Shown here: positions 44,953-55,450 of the stretch, piece by piece
Position numbering within the stretch: the first letter of the stretch is position 1
How the letters are laid out: the number at the start of each line of letters is the position of its first letter
Assembly (NCBI GenBank): GCA_004802725.1
Contig: SGPM01000063.1
Span: forward strand, 33,797-97,796
Source: Antrodiella citrinella
Taxonomy: Eukaryota > Basidiomycota > Agaricomycetes > Polyporales > Steccherinaceae
Reading direction: 5' to 3'
DNA: 64,000 nt
Made by a program: the position numbers and the translations under genes
The notes under the pieces: model-generated
Seen by the model: only the letters and a program-made list of their open reading frames with translations
Databases searched by the model: none
What the model was told of the DNA's origin: nothing

Positions 44953-45555
44953 TCAGTCTTCCCTGGTAACCAGTAAGCGCGAGTTGTTCATGGAGCTAGA
45001 GGCAGACGTACTTCAGGATGTTATCCTTGACGAGTTCCTCGCGCTTTGGGCGTTGTTGGAGAGCATGGTCCAGTTTATCCTAGAGGGGCGGACGTTCAGG
45101 GATTACGGCTGAGATTAGGCCATGACTTCGCTCACCTCGAGCTGGGACCTCTGCAACTTGTCCCTTGCAGCCTGAAGGGAGGGTGCTACAGTGTCGTCTA
45201 TACACACATACATCATTGTGGTTTCCTATTGGAGGTGACTGAGTCCTGCTTACCCTTGAGGATATTGCGGTCGATCAGTGCCTCCTTGGGGGGCCTCTGT
45301 TGGAGATGCCTCTCGACCTTGTCCGCGATTTGCGGGTCGACCGAGCTGGTGCGCCTGGGCCTAGGCGGCCGAGTCTCCGTGTTAATTCCAGCTACGAGAT
45401 GTACCGTCGGTCAATGTAGCAGGTGGCCGGTGCCGCGAGGACGTACTGGATTCAACGGGAGCAGCTGTGGCGCTTGCGGTGGCTGTTGCAGAGGGGCGTC
45501 ATTGGTGTCTATGTATGGCACAGTGTTCAATGGGTGGCATACCAGTAGTGGCCAT
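44953..45555 (-). CDS. RPEL-repeat mini-protein (108 residues)
   Basis: Six exons, in coding order 45555-45543, 45482-45447, 45391-45254, 45197-45136, 45079-45012 and 44962-44953, keep one frame. Two RPEL motifs are clear: LQQRPPKEALIDRNILK (about 46-62) and LQQRPKREELVKDNILK (about 90-106), ending in KED and stop. RPEL motifs bind monomeric actin in animal MRTF and Phactr proteins; in fungi the partner is not established. The Ala/Thr-rich N-terminus is short. Initial and final coding exons are 13 and 10 nt, so automated callers could miss the gene. The 3' neighbour is convergent. Confidence 0.83.
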
Positions 45556-45807
45556 GATATGTTTAGATGCAACGGTGAGTATATGCGCGGCGGGAGAGAC
45601 GGGTTAAGATGAGGGTAAGGAGAAAAGCGGATTTGGGGTTGACAAGGGGTTGGACGAGGGTTTATATACCCGCGCGCGGGGCTCTATTGAGATCTACGAA
45701 CGCCTCGAACACGCGCATGCATATATCGGTGCCATGGTGATCCAATGTCAACACAAACGCTAGTACAATGACACCCAATCTAGACTCCATCAGCTCTCTA
45801 CTGCTAC

Positions 45808-46320
45808 TCAAGCATTCAGCCAGAAGTCGTCGTCGACAGTCTTCGTGTCCTTTCTCTCTCGATCCCGCTGCTGCTTCCACTTGGTCGACCGAACCTGTTC
45901 AGCTTCGACGTACTCCCGCACCATCACACATGCCTCGGCAATTCCCTCTTTGACGCGTTGCACCTCCTTCACCACGTCGTTGTCCATTCGCTCGAGTAAC
46001 TCGAGCACAGATATGATTTGTCTCGGGGGGATGGCCGAAGGAGGAAGAGACGGCAAGGGTTTGTTCCGGGCGGCGGCAGGCGGGGGACAGAGTCCGATGC
46101 ATTGCTGTTGATGTCTTGCTAGAGCCTGTAGACGGGTCTGGAGCGAAGCAGAGGGTCTTGGACTAGGTAGAGCGAAGAATAGGCCGGGAAGCCGAGGGGA
46201 GCTCACTCTAGGGGAAGAGAGGTCGCGAACGTCATGAGAGAATGCGCCAGAGAGTAGTAAAGGCGAGCGGGATATGTCGAGGTTGATGGTAGGAGGTTGG
46301 ACATCTGGGAAGTAAGTCAT
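45808..46320 (-). CDS. Hypothetical protein with C-terminal coiled coil
   Basis: One exon, 170 residues. The N-terminal ~100 residues are Pro/Ser-rich; the rest is a charged helix (LELLERMDNDVVKEVQRVKEG, later RSTKWKQQRDRERKD) ending in DDDFWLNA. I do not recognise the family. Support: a clean start, a divergent neighbour 255 bp away, and biased amino-acid use typical of a real protein. It might be a small adaptor or complex subunit, but nothing in the sequence shows that. Confidence 0.65.
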   Translation of the reverse strand: MTYFPDVQPPTINLDISRSPLLLSGAFSHDVRDLSSPRVSSPRLPGLFFALPSPRPSASLQTRLQALARHQQQCIGLCPPPAAARNKPLPSLPPSAIPPRQIISVLELLERMDNDVVKEVQRVKEGIAEACVMVREYVEAEQVRSTKWKQQRDRERKDTKTVDDDFWLNA

Positions 46321-46575
46321 AGCAGCGTAGGGTGGTCGATTCGGCTCAGTGTTGGAAGTAGTAATGTGGGGTGTAACAAGATTGACAAGACCAGCTTAGA
46401 CGTCCCTATGTTACAAGCCGAAGTATGAGTTCTTGAAACGATACGAATGTTGTTGGAAGAGAGGTTTGGCTTTCGAACGCTGTGAAGGACATGATTACAT
46501 AACAGACGCCGGTTCTCCGAAACGTCCCTTTCCTGCACCAAACTTGAACTCAACACTATCATAACCTGGACGACG

Positions 46576-47179
46576 ATGGCTCTTGCAAGGGCGGGTAGCC
46601 TCATCCTCCGGCAGCAGGCTTCTAGGCCTTTTCTTCAGTCCAGATTTGCGTCGTCGAACGCACACGACGACGACCATCACGACGCCCACCACGGCGATTC
46701 CAGCCATGGGCAAGAGCTCTCCTTCCCCAAAGAAGGTGCGTCCTTCATCTGCGAGCCCAATGTCCCTAGACGCTGACAAGTCCTATGTAGACTTTTCATC
46801 TCGTGTGTGGGGCAAGACTGCTATTGCCGCACTCGCTTTCGTCGCGTTCTACAAGTTCGCGCCATCGCCCGGAGAAGAGAACTACATCACCCGGCTCCTG
46901 ACACAGAGCCAGGAGACAGCCGAATACTGGCGGAAAGTGAACCTGCAGCACTTGTTCCTGTCCGCGACGGAGCGGTCGGATAACTTGGTCATTGCGGACG
47001 CGCAGAGACCACCAGTACACCGTTATCGGTACCCTCAGTGAGTAAACTTATATTCCGTGCTGCTGTATGTCGCCTCTGACCGTTCCGTCATGCTTCCCAG
47101 GTCTTTGGAACAGTTTTCGCCGCACCTGCAAGCTGTTGGAAAGCACGTAGACTTGAGCAATGTTGTAGTTAAATCGTAG
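46576..47179 (+). CDS. Mitochondrial complex I ESSS (NDUFB11-type) subunit
   Basis: Exons 46576-46735, 46791-47037 and 47101-47179 give 161 residues. An Arg/Ala/Ser-rich presequence (MALARAGSLILRQQASRPFLQ) is followed by an Asp/His-rich segment (DDDHHDAHHGDSSHG), one transmembrane helix (KTAIAALAFVAFYKFAPSPGE) and a charged C-terminal part. This order fits the ESSS accessory subunit of NADH:ubiquinone oxidoreductase, with the helix in the inner membrane. Identification is from overall pattern, not a catalytic motif. Confidence 0.75.
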
Positions 47180-47534
47180 AGGCGCAACATGATTGTTTCT
47201 GAGGTTCCTTCGTCTCACCGCCCTTCTGCGTGATACCTGTTGCTCTCCTTGTCAACGTCTGCATCCTTTGGCCACATTGAACTCACAATCTCGACCCCTC
47301 TGACTTCTGATGCAAGTGATGATGAACGCGTGGGTAAGAGACCTGCTTACGTGATGCAGCATGTTGTGAACATGGTTGCTGCCCAACGCGGTCAATTCGA
47401 GTTCTCTGCGCTCTCCGTCGTGCGCTGCACACTCCTTTGCCTTCCTTCCCTCCTTCCCCGCTGCCGTCGACGACGACAAACTACCCGTCGTCAACACTCA
47501 CCGACGCGGTCCCGCCGTATGCACAGCTAACGCA
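47180..47534 (+). promoter_or_regulatory. RAX2 upstream region
   Basis: 355 bp between the complex I subunit stop and the RAX2 start. An in-frame upstream ATG at 47376 would put residues before the signal peptide and hide it, so I start at 47535. CT-rich with CCGTCGTC-type repeats near the ATG. Confidence 0.45.
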
Positions 47535-50500
47535 ATGGTCACCTCCCCACCATGTAGCAGTCTTCTCGCCCTCGTCTCCCTCTTCCTCTTCTCGTCCGTC
47601 GTCCGCGCAGACCTTCCCGTCGTCGACTTCAATCGCATGGGCAAGGTCGGCCTTGCAGGTTCATTTGCTGGCCTTGACTTTGTCTCAAATACTTCCTCTG
47701 TCGCGCTCGACCCGTCCACATCCACCCTGCTCTCCCGATCTTCAAACGGCGCCCTCACGCGTCTTGCGTCCACAAACAGCGGTGGAAACATCCTAGCAGG
47801 TTGTGCCCTCGGCGACACCTTCTACTTTGCCGGCTCATTCTCCTCTGTTGGCAACCTCTCTGCCGGCAACATCGCGTCCTATGCATCATCTTCCGCCTCC
47901 TTCGCAGCTCTCGGTTCATCAGGTCCCAATGGGCAAATCGACGCCATCTTTTGCGATCCTGTACAGAAAAAAGTTTGGGTTGGAGGTAACTTCACCTCGC
48001 CCTCACAGTCGGTCGCCGTATGGGACGCAGGTTCTTCGACGTGGTCCGCTGCTCCCTTCGGCGGACTGCAGGGTCAGGTATCTTCCATCACTACCAACTC
48101 CTCACAAGCTAGCCTGTTCTTCTCTGGCTCGTTCACTGCCTCTTTTTCCAACGGTTCCATTCCCCTCAATGGCACCAATAACCCGAACGTTCCATTTTCA
48201 TCCGGTGCTACTCCCTTTTCCTCATCTCTAGTCCCAGTCCCGTTGCAAAATGCACAGACAGACGCGTCCCCTTCGTCTGACAATGCACAGTTCAGCAATG
48301 TCACCAACATTCTATGCCCTTCGGGTCCAGATGGTCCTGGTAACACTTGGCTTGCTGGAGATGGTAGTAAGGCTGTTATTACGGTTCGCAAGTTCTCCTT
48401 CCTGAGCGCAAGCGGAATCCGTATCGGAAATACTTTCCAACAAGGAAGAGGCACCACCGCATTCACGTACGTCGCACTTGCCTTATTTTGGATGTCTTGA
48501 GATTGACAAATAATCTAGCTTGACCACCATCCCTGATAACACTGTGCAAACCCTGCACTTCGTCGACCCTACTACCGGTGCCAATCAGACCTGCAGCGAT
48601 AACTGCCCTCTGTTGACAGATCCCAGTGTTCCGTACCAGGATTTCCTGTTCAATAGCGACCTCGACATCACTGGTTTCCAACTTATTCTGTCTGAATGGA
48701 CGGGATCTGGTTCCGGTCTGCATATCCTGCAGCTCCTTTCGTCGGGAGCATTCGCTTCCTCCGTGGACTCGGACAACGGTGCTTCGTGCTTCGCACCCAA
48801 CCCTTCCAGCACTCAACGGACGGGCAACTGGGTAGAGAAGGACGTGAACACTGGTATTGCCGGCACCACCCAAGCGGTGCTTGCAGCATCTGTCGATGTC
48901 GGTACGCCATCTGCATCTGGCCCAACTTTCACCTGGCTGCCGTACGTGTCGGCTTCAGGAGATTACACAGTCAATATGCTAGTCCCCGGCTGCACTGACT
49001 TCCCCGATTGTGGCCTTCGGACTGACGTCAAAGTGACGGTGTTCCCTGGCGCTGGCTTACCCCCTACCATCCTGAATGTACCTCAGCAGAATCAAAACGA
49101 CGCTGTGGTAGCCATCTACAGCGGCCCTGTTTTACCTTCTACGGGTTCGTTCACCATGACGGTCACCATGACTCTTGCGGATCAGCCTCAGGGTACTGGT
49201 CAGAATGGGCAGTACGAGTTGATCGCAGACAGGATTCAACTGATCCTCAACAGCCCCAATGTCACCGGAACTACTACAAACGGCTCCAGCAGCGCGTTGT
49301 CTGGTGGTGGCCTTCCCGCGTTTGGCTTCCTCGAGTGGCCTCTCAGCTCGTCTGCTGGAGCATTGACCAATGCTAGTGTCACATCTCTTGACACCCTCGG
49401 CTTCGATCTGCTCGATGGTCTCGGTGGCGCCGCTTCCATCACGGGCTCCTCCGTCATCTCCGCTGTTGCGCATCATTCGTCTGGTCTCATCTTCGTCGCC
49501 GGTAGCTTCAAGCTTTCCGCAGGACCCGCATCAGGGACATCCAACATTGTTGGTTTCAGAAACGGTGCCCTGACCCAGCTGCCCGACAATGGCCTGAACG
49601 GGCCAGTATCAGCCCTCCTCATCGACGGCGACAAGCTATACGTCGCAGGATCTTTCACGGATACGCCTTCCGGCTCGGCGCAGGGCAAGCTCAAGGGTGT
49701 CGCCATGTACGACGTTGCCAATAACCAGTGGCAGGCTCTTGACGCTGGTGTCAACGGCGTCGCTGAAAGCCTCGGGCTGAACAACGACCAACTCCTTGTT
49801 GCAGGCAACTTCTCGTCCTTGGCTGGAAATGCACAGGTTGGTGCCGCCGGTCTCGCTGCATGGAACATCAGCAGCGGCACTTGGGGCAGCAGCGGTGGTT
49901 TCCTCATTGGCAGCTTGTCGTTCATCAGCAACGGGACTATTTCCACAGACGTTGCGCAGATCGCGTCCGGAAACATCGTCGCCTCTCACGAGTTCGGCGC
50001 ATCTGGATTCGTGATGCTGCAGAATGGAGACAACACTGGCGTGCCGCAGGTCACGCCGTTGAGCCTTCAATTGGCTTCCGCGACCAGTCCCTCCCCGCTC
50101 GCCCGCCGCCACACTCATGCCCGCCGCACCTCGACTGGGTGGTTCCCCAGGATTAGCCAGCTGTTCAAGAGACAGACGGCATCTACCTCTGCTCTTAGCC
50201 CACTGCCGTCAGCAGCTCCTGCGCCCGCGCCCGCTGTTCTCACTGGCGCATTCTGGACCAACAGTTCCTCGAACCGCGAGATTACCGTTCTTGGTGGTAA
50301 CTTCTCGTTCACGGCTTCTTCAGGAGCCACTGCTCAGAACTTGGCTCTTTATGATTCGGATGCGAACACCGTCGCCGCCTTGCAGGGTAACTCCGTAAAT
50401 GGTTCTGTTCAAACTCTGTTTGTACAGGGTGACGAGCTCTACGTCGGAGGTACTTTCACCGTCCAGGGCACCCAGTTTGCCGGGTTCGGATTGTATCAAC

Positions 50501-52000
50501 TTGCACAGCAGCAATGGGATGCTACCGGGGTGCAAGCCCTCTCAAGCGGTTCAGGAGCCTCTGTTGTCGTGAGATCCATTACGGCGTCCCCTTCCCAGTC
50601 CAACACCCTCATCGTCGCAGGCTCATTCGCAGAGGCTGGCGGACAGCCATGCCAGGCCATTTGCTCGTTCAACACCGAGACGAAGCAGTGGAGCGCCTTG
50701 GGCAACGGAATTCAAGGCGATGTTTCGACAATCGGGTACGCAGGATCTACCCTTGACACGATCATCGCGTCTGGATCGATTGCCCTTGCGGATGGCAATG
50801 TGTCCAACGTGGCACAATACGCTATCGCCAACGGTACCTGGTCCGCTGTAGGTGGTCCGTCCCTGTTACCTGGTCCTGTTACCGCGATGGAAGTCAATGA
50901 CGGGAATGCAAGCAGCATCTTCGCTGCAGGACGGTACGTCGTTTTGTCTATAAATTATAGCAATCTGACATCACATTTGAATAGAACCTTTGACGGCACT
51001 TCAAGCTTCCTTTCCTTCTGGAATGGTGCACTATGGGCATCGGTAGGACCGGCGTTGACCAATACTGCGAGCGAGATCTCCCAGCTGGTCATGGTTCCCC
51101 TCCAGAACACTCATCCGTCTAACGGAATTGTCCAATCTGATCGTATGCTCTTGATATCTGGCTCTGTCACGGACCCTTCGTTCGGCAACGCATCCTCTGT
51201 CTTGTTCGATGGCTCTCAATTCATACCCTACATTGTTTCATCCTCTCCAAGTGGATCGCCGGGCGCTGTATCTTCTCTTATACGCTCTTTATCCCAATTC
51301 AGCTTCTCACAACATCGTAAGTGACGTCTTCTATTCTCTGACCGAAGGAATGATACTGATGAGATTTCTGTAGATTTCCTGGCCACGGGTGTTGTCATCC
51401 TGATCTCCATTGCCATAGCCGCAGGTGTGGTCTTCCTCCTCGCACTTATCGGTATCCTCTGGACGCTCTTCTCTCGCCGCGACGACAAGCTCGCCAAGTT
51501 CGACCCCGCAGAAGCAGAAGACGACGATGACTCAGGCCACCGACCGTCTTCTCTTCTCGAACATATCAACGCTGCTACACGCTCTACCATCATGGCCGGA
51601 CAAAGCCCCTTCGCTGGTATGAACAGCGAGAAAGACGCGGACACGACCGTGGCCGCGGGCAGCCGTGTTGGCGCGAACAGCGACCCCTTCGGTCCGGATG
51701 GGAGCAACTTCGCGCGGGCAGAGACCCCGTCAGATGCGATCGTGGGCGGGCTAGCGAATGAGGAGGACATGAGCAGACCGGCTCATGCACGGTATTCGTT
51801 TGATGGCGCGGGTGAGGGTGAGCTGCCTCTTGCGCAGGGACAGGAGATTGAAGTTCTTGATGACGGTGATACTGCGTAAGTGATTTTTGCTATGTCCTTA
51901 ACACGCGATGTGCTGACTTGTGTTGGGTTTTAGGTGGTGGTACGCGCGCGATATCCGGTCAGGACAAGAAGGCGTCGTTCCTGCGTCCTATGTGTATTAA
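47535..52000 (+). CDS. RAX2: Rax2-type cortical polarity protein with a C-terminal SH3 domain
   Basis: Large cell-surface membrane protein that marks growth sites. Exons 47535-48466, 48519-50933, 50985-51316, 51374-51875 and 51934-52000 give 1415 residues. A signal peptide (SLLALVSLFLFSSVVRA) precedes a long extracellular part of kelch-like repeats (GGNFTS, VAGSFKLS, VAGSFTD, AGNFSSLAG, VGGTFTV, VAGSFAEAGG) with many N-x-S/T sites. One transmembrane helix (GVVILISIAIAAGVVFLLALI) lies near 1227-1258. The cytosolic tail ends in an SH3 fold: ARYSFDGAGEGELPLAQGQE, then IEVLDDGDTAWWYARD, EGVVPASYVY. The SH3 runs to the last residue and is split by the last intron. The 51-nt intron at 50934-50984 is in frame and could be retained. 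Confidence 0.9.
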
Positions 52001-52347
52001 GAACAGCATCCATCCAAACTCAAGTCCAAGTCCCCTTACGTTGATCTTCGTCCGTCGCATGTTTATGATCTCTAGCTGTCGTATTTTATCGTTTTTAGAT
52101 ACCCTATGTAGAAGATTTTCTTGCCAGCCCTCCTCTTTACGATATTTCCTTGTCATTTTTCTTTTAAGTTTTCATACCGATACCGAGGCTAGGGTTCGGC
52201 CCCACCTCCCATCATCACGAGACATTCTTAACCTGCAACGAATTTTACATTGGGCATAATACAACTTGTTTCTACAGGGCACAGTGCAATAAGAAGTGAA
52301 AGTCGTGTGAAGTCTGAACAGAGTGAAAAAATGCATCATCATAATCA
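52001..52347. other. Convergent intergenic region
   Basis: 347 bp between the RAX2 stop and the REI1 stop codon. T-rich, with no gene recognised. It includes sequence that would be translated if the last REI1 intron were retained. Confidence 0.45.
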
Positions 52348-53962
52348 CTACTGAAAGACGGACAGATGTCAGCGACCATAAGTAAAGAACGTGCAGAAAT
52401 TGGCTTACCTGCAACAGCGGATCGCGGAAATGTTTCTGCGAATTAGCTCTAAAGCCAACCTTCGTCTTGAAGTGCTCCCTCCGCTGCTGGTCTCTGTACT
52501 GCCTGACATGCTTGCCGGCATTCCTCGCCTCTCCAGCGTTCCGCGCCTTGATGACCTCTGTCCCACTTCCAAACGCACCAAAGTTTCCGCCCTTGCGCGG
52601 CACGAGCCCACTCTTCGTGTCCGTAAGCAGGCGGCGCACCGTCGCGTTGGTGGAATTGGGGTCTTCGCCTGTCCCGCGGCGCAGCACGAGTTGGGAACCG
52701 CCGGTGTACCGACGGAGGGTGCTACGGTGGTGAATGCGCGCACCGGAGGGGAGGACGAGTTGGTATTTCGTTTCGCCGTAGGAGATGCCGTAGTCGACGT
52801 CCAGGTCGGAGTCCGAGTCGTCTGAAGAGTCGTCGGAATCAGAGTCGGAATCGGAGGTAGATTCGTCCACAATCTCGTCGACCTCTTCGTCGTCGTCGTC
52901 ATCGTCGTCGTCTACGTCCTCCCATTCCACTGGCTCCTCCTCGTCGACCTCCTCCAACGCTGCTGCTGCTGCTGCTTTCTTGGCCTTCTTGGCCTCTCTC
53001 CGCTTCCGCCTCTGCTCGTCCGCGTCGGGGTAGGACGACGTGAAGTCGTAGAAATCCGAGATCTCCAACCGCTCACTCTCGTTCTCGTACCCCACTTTAC
53101 AATGACCCTTGTCTATCATATGTTTCCTAACCGCGTCGATCGTCCTGAACTCGCGCGAGGACCCAGCACAGTAAATGCACACGTTCCCAACTGCGATCTT
53201 CTCGCCCAGGTACGTCAGAAGACCAGGGAGGTCCACGATGTACTCCATATCGGGCACGAAAAACGAGTGCGCGACGGACATGTGGGCGATATTCTCATTG
53301 AGGGACGGGGAGGCAACGGGGCAGAAGAGGCACTGGGTGGGGATGATGCGGGAGCGGGCGGCGGCGATCTTAGAGTCGATGGTCTCGTTGATGTCGTCTT
53401 CGGTCGCGTCGGCGGGGACGGTCAGGGAGATGGCTGCTGCCTCGGGGATCGAGGCCATGGACGCTTCGGGTGCCGGGGGCACTTCTGAGGTATCGGCGGG
53501 GGGTTGGGGGTTTCGGAGTGCCTTCAGTTCGTTTTCCTTGTGCTTTTTCGAGTTCAAGTGCGAACGGTAGGCGTTCTCGGTGGTATAAATCTTTCTGGAG
53601 TGGAAGTGAGGTCGCGTTTTTTTTTGTAGAAATCAAACATATTACATACCCGCACACCTCGCAAGTGGATCCTTTGGGTGATACCATGATGGCGGTTTGA
53701 GACTGTCTCTCAATGACTTTCTGGGTAAAGATTTCGACGCTGACCGGGGTTAAGCCCGCCACACGACGCTTCATGTTGTACCTATGGTGGTCAGATCGGT
53801 AGTGTATTCCTACGAGCCATGCGGGATTAGTGGATGTAAAGACTTGGGAGGATGATTGAGCCTACTTTGATCATCTGCGGAAAGGAATGCAATGGAGCAG
53901 GAGAGGCAGGTAAAGAGCTGCTGCCCATTGGCATCGAACGTCCCTGTTGGTTCTGTATCCAT
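52348..53962 (-). CDS. REI1: Rei1-type cytosolic pre-60S zinc-finger protein
   Basis: Late 60S ribosome maturation factor that helps release the Arx1 shuttling factor. Exons, in coding order, are 53962-53866, 53809-53650, 53594-52409 and 52350-52348, giving 481 residues. Four C2H2 fingers: CLSCSIAF with HYRSDHHRYNMKRRVAGL, CEVCGKIYTTENAYRSHLNSKKH, CLFCPVASPSLNENIAHMSVAH and CIYCAGSSREFRTIDAVRKH. Then an Ala/Lys stretch, an acidic run of Asp residues, LVLPSGARIHHRSTLRRYTG, and the C-terminal KVGFRANSQKHFRDPLLQ that ends this family. The last exon is just the stop codon TAG directly after the acceptor; without splicing the frame would run 78 residues further. DxSDSD repeats suggest phosphorylation. 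Confidence 0.92.
52872..52912 (-). repeat. Poly-aspartate (GAC/GAT) run in REI1
   Basis: GTCGTCGTCGTCATCGTCGTCG on the plus strand encodes a stretch of eight or more Asp/Glu residues in REI1. Triplet repeats keep the frame, so it is likely length-variable between strains. Confidence 0.7.
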
Positions 53963-54231
53963 GTTTGCGTGTTGAATCGGTAGTAGATGTGAGGGTATCT
54001 GGTTGTAAGAAGAGAGAGGGATAAGAAATGCAGGAAAAAACGGAAGTCGAGTTTTGATCTGTTGAGAGACTTTTTGCGGAAGCGGGTATGACTTGTTTCA
54101 CTTAGATAATCCGATCTTTGTCATCATCCGTCATAATTGAACCGACATTCCTCAGCAATCACAGGGAACGAGCATTATACAAGTCCAATTACACTAGGTA
54201 CAGGGTATCAACAGGTCAGGGCTGCGTCTCT

Positions 54232-55312
54232 CTACTTTTGCTGTGGCGAGAATGTTAGGTTTACGAGACAGAACAGCCAATGAACGCTCACCTCTATGCC
54301 AAAGCGTGCGAGACGCTTTTGCACCTCTGTATCTACGGCAGGTGAGACAGGCGGACTAGTGGGTACAGGTGCGTTACCGCCGAAGCGTGCGAGACGTTTG
54401 CGTCGTCGTTCCTCTTCTTCTGGGTCTGCAGGCTCCGCTGCAGGCACAGGTCGTTTGTTCCGCCCTGCGGTGGCGGGAGGAGGGGCGGTTGTGCCAAACC
54501 TCGCGTTGCGAGAATTGACTTTTTCTGGTTTCTAGAAGGGAGTGAGTCACACAAGTGGTCACAGAAGCAGACGAAGCGACGCACGTCGACGACTGCACCC
54601 TCGATGGCTTTGTTCTTGCCGCGAGCGTTTAGAGACACGGGTACAGGCTGGGTGGGTTCCTCGTAAGTAGTGCCGAAGCGTTTTGCACGTGCTTTGCGTT
54701 TTGCCAGCTCCTCATCTTCTGTGGCGGATTGCGTGGTAGGCTGAGGGGAGGGAGATTCGTTGTTTGAAGCGGTGAAGGGACGAAATGCATACCTCTGGGT
54801 TGGTGCTTTGGAGGGTTTCGGAGGTAGTGGGTGTGTCTGGTTCATCCTGAGTATCTGAGGGGTTGGGGTGATCTGTCTCGGTCGCCGCACCTTGTAAGTC
54901 AGTGGTGCTAAAGGGGAAGGGGGAGAGTCAATGGGGCAGGAAGGGTGAACGACGCGTCAAGACGTACGTGAGAGCAGGTGGTGCAGGCTAGGAGGTAATG
55001 AGTATGAGCCAAGTAACATGAGATCGCGACGCGACGCACTGGTTGTTCTGCTACCGGAGCCGGGGCTGGCGCTGCTACATGCACGGGAGCAGGAGCAGAG
55101 GTCGGAGGGGTGTTCTGAGCGTTGAAGGTGTCTACGGCTTGCGGAGACGCGAGGATCTTTGCAATGAGGTCTGCCTTGTTTGCTTTTCCGGTGATGGGGA
55201 CGTTTGCCTGTTGAAGGATGTTTTTGAGGTCTACGACCTTGAGAGCTTTCCTGTGGAGGAGTGAGTGATTGCGGGTGATTTAGCAGCTAAATACTCGCAG
55301 TTTGGACTCCAT
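54232..55312 (-). CDS. Tho1/SARNP-type SAP-domain mRNP protein
   Basis: Links transcription and mRNA export by binding nucleic acid. Exons, in coding order, are 55312-55299, 55250-55040, 54987-54968, 54907-54793, 54740-54585, 54531-54292 and 54240-54232, giving 254 residues. The N-terminal SAP motif is KALKVVDLKNILQQANVPITG followed by KANKADLIAKIL. The C-terminal half carries the family's repeated RxxRFG elements: KRKARAKRFG, NARFG, RKRLARFG and QKRLARFG. The first intron must begin with GC (GCGAGT) for the SAP reading frame to join; no GT site nearby restores it. Exons of 14, 20 and 9 nt make this hard for gene callers. The last 51-nt intron is in frame. Confidence 0.85.
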
Positions 55313-55450
55313 GGCTGTAGGGGAGAGAGTGGGTGTGACAAAGTGTGTGACGGGAGTGAGCGTGATGAGCGTGACCGTGTGAGCGTCGGGGTCGCGTGTG
55401 ACGGAGTGTGATTGGTTTCTCCCCGCCAGCCAATTGCGAGAACGAACGCG

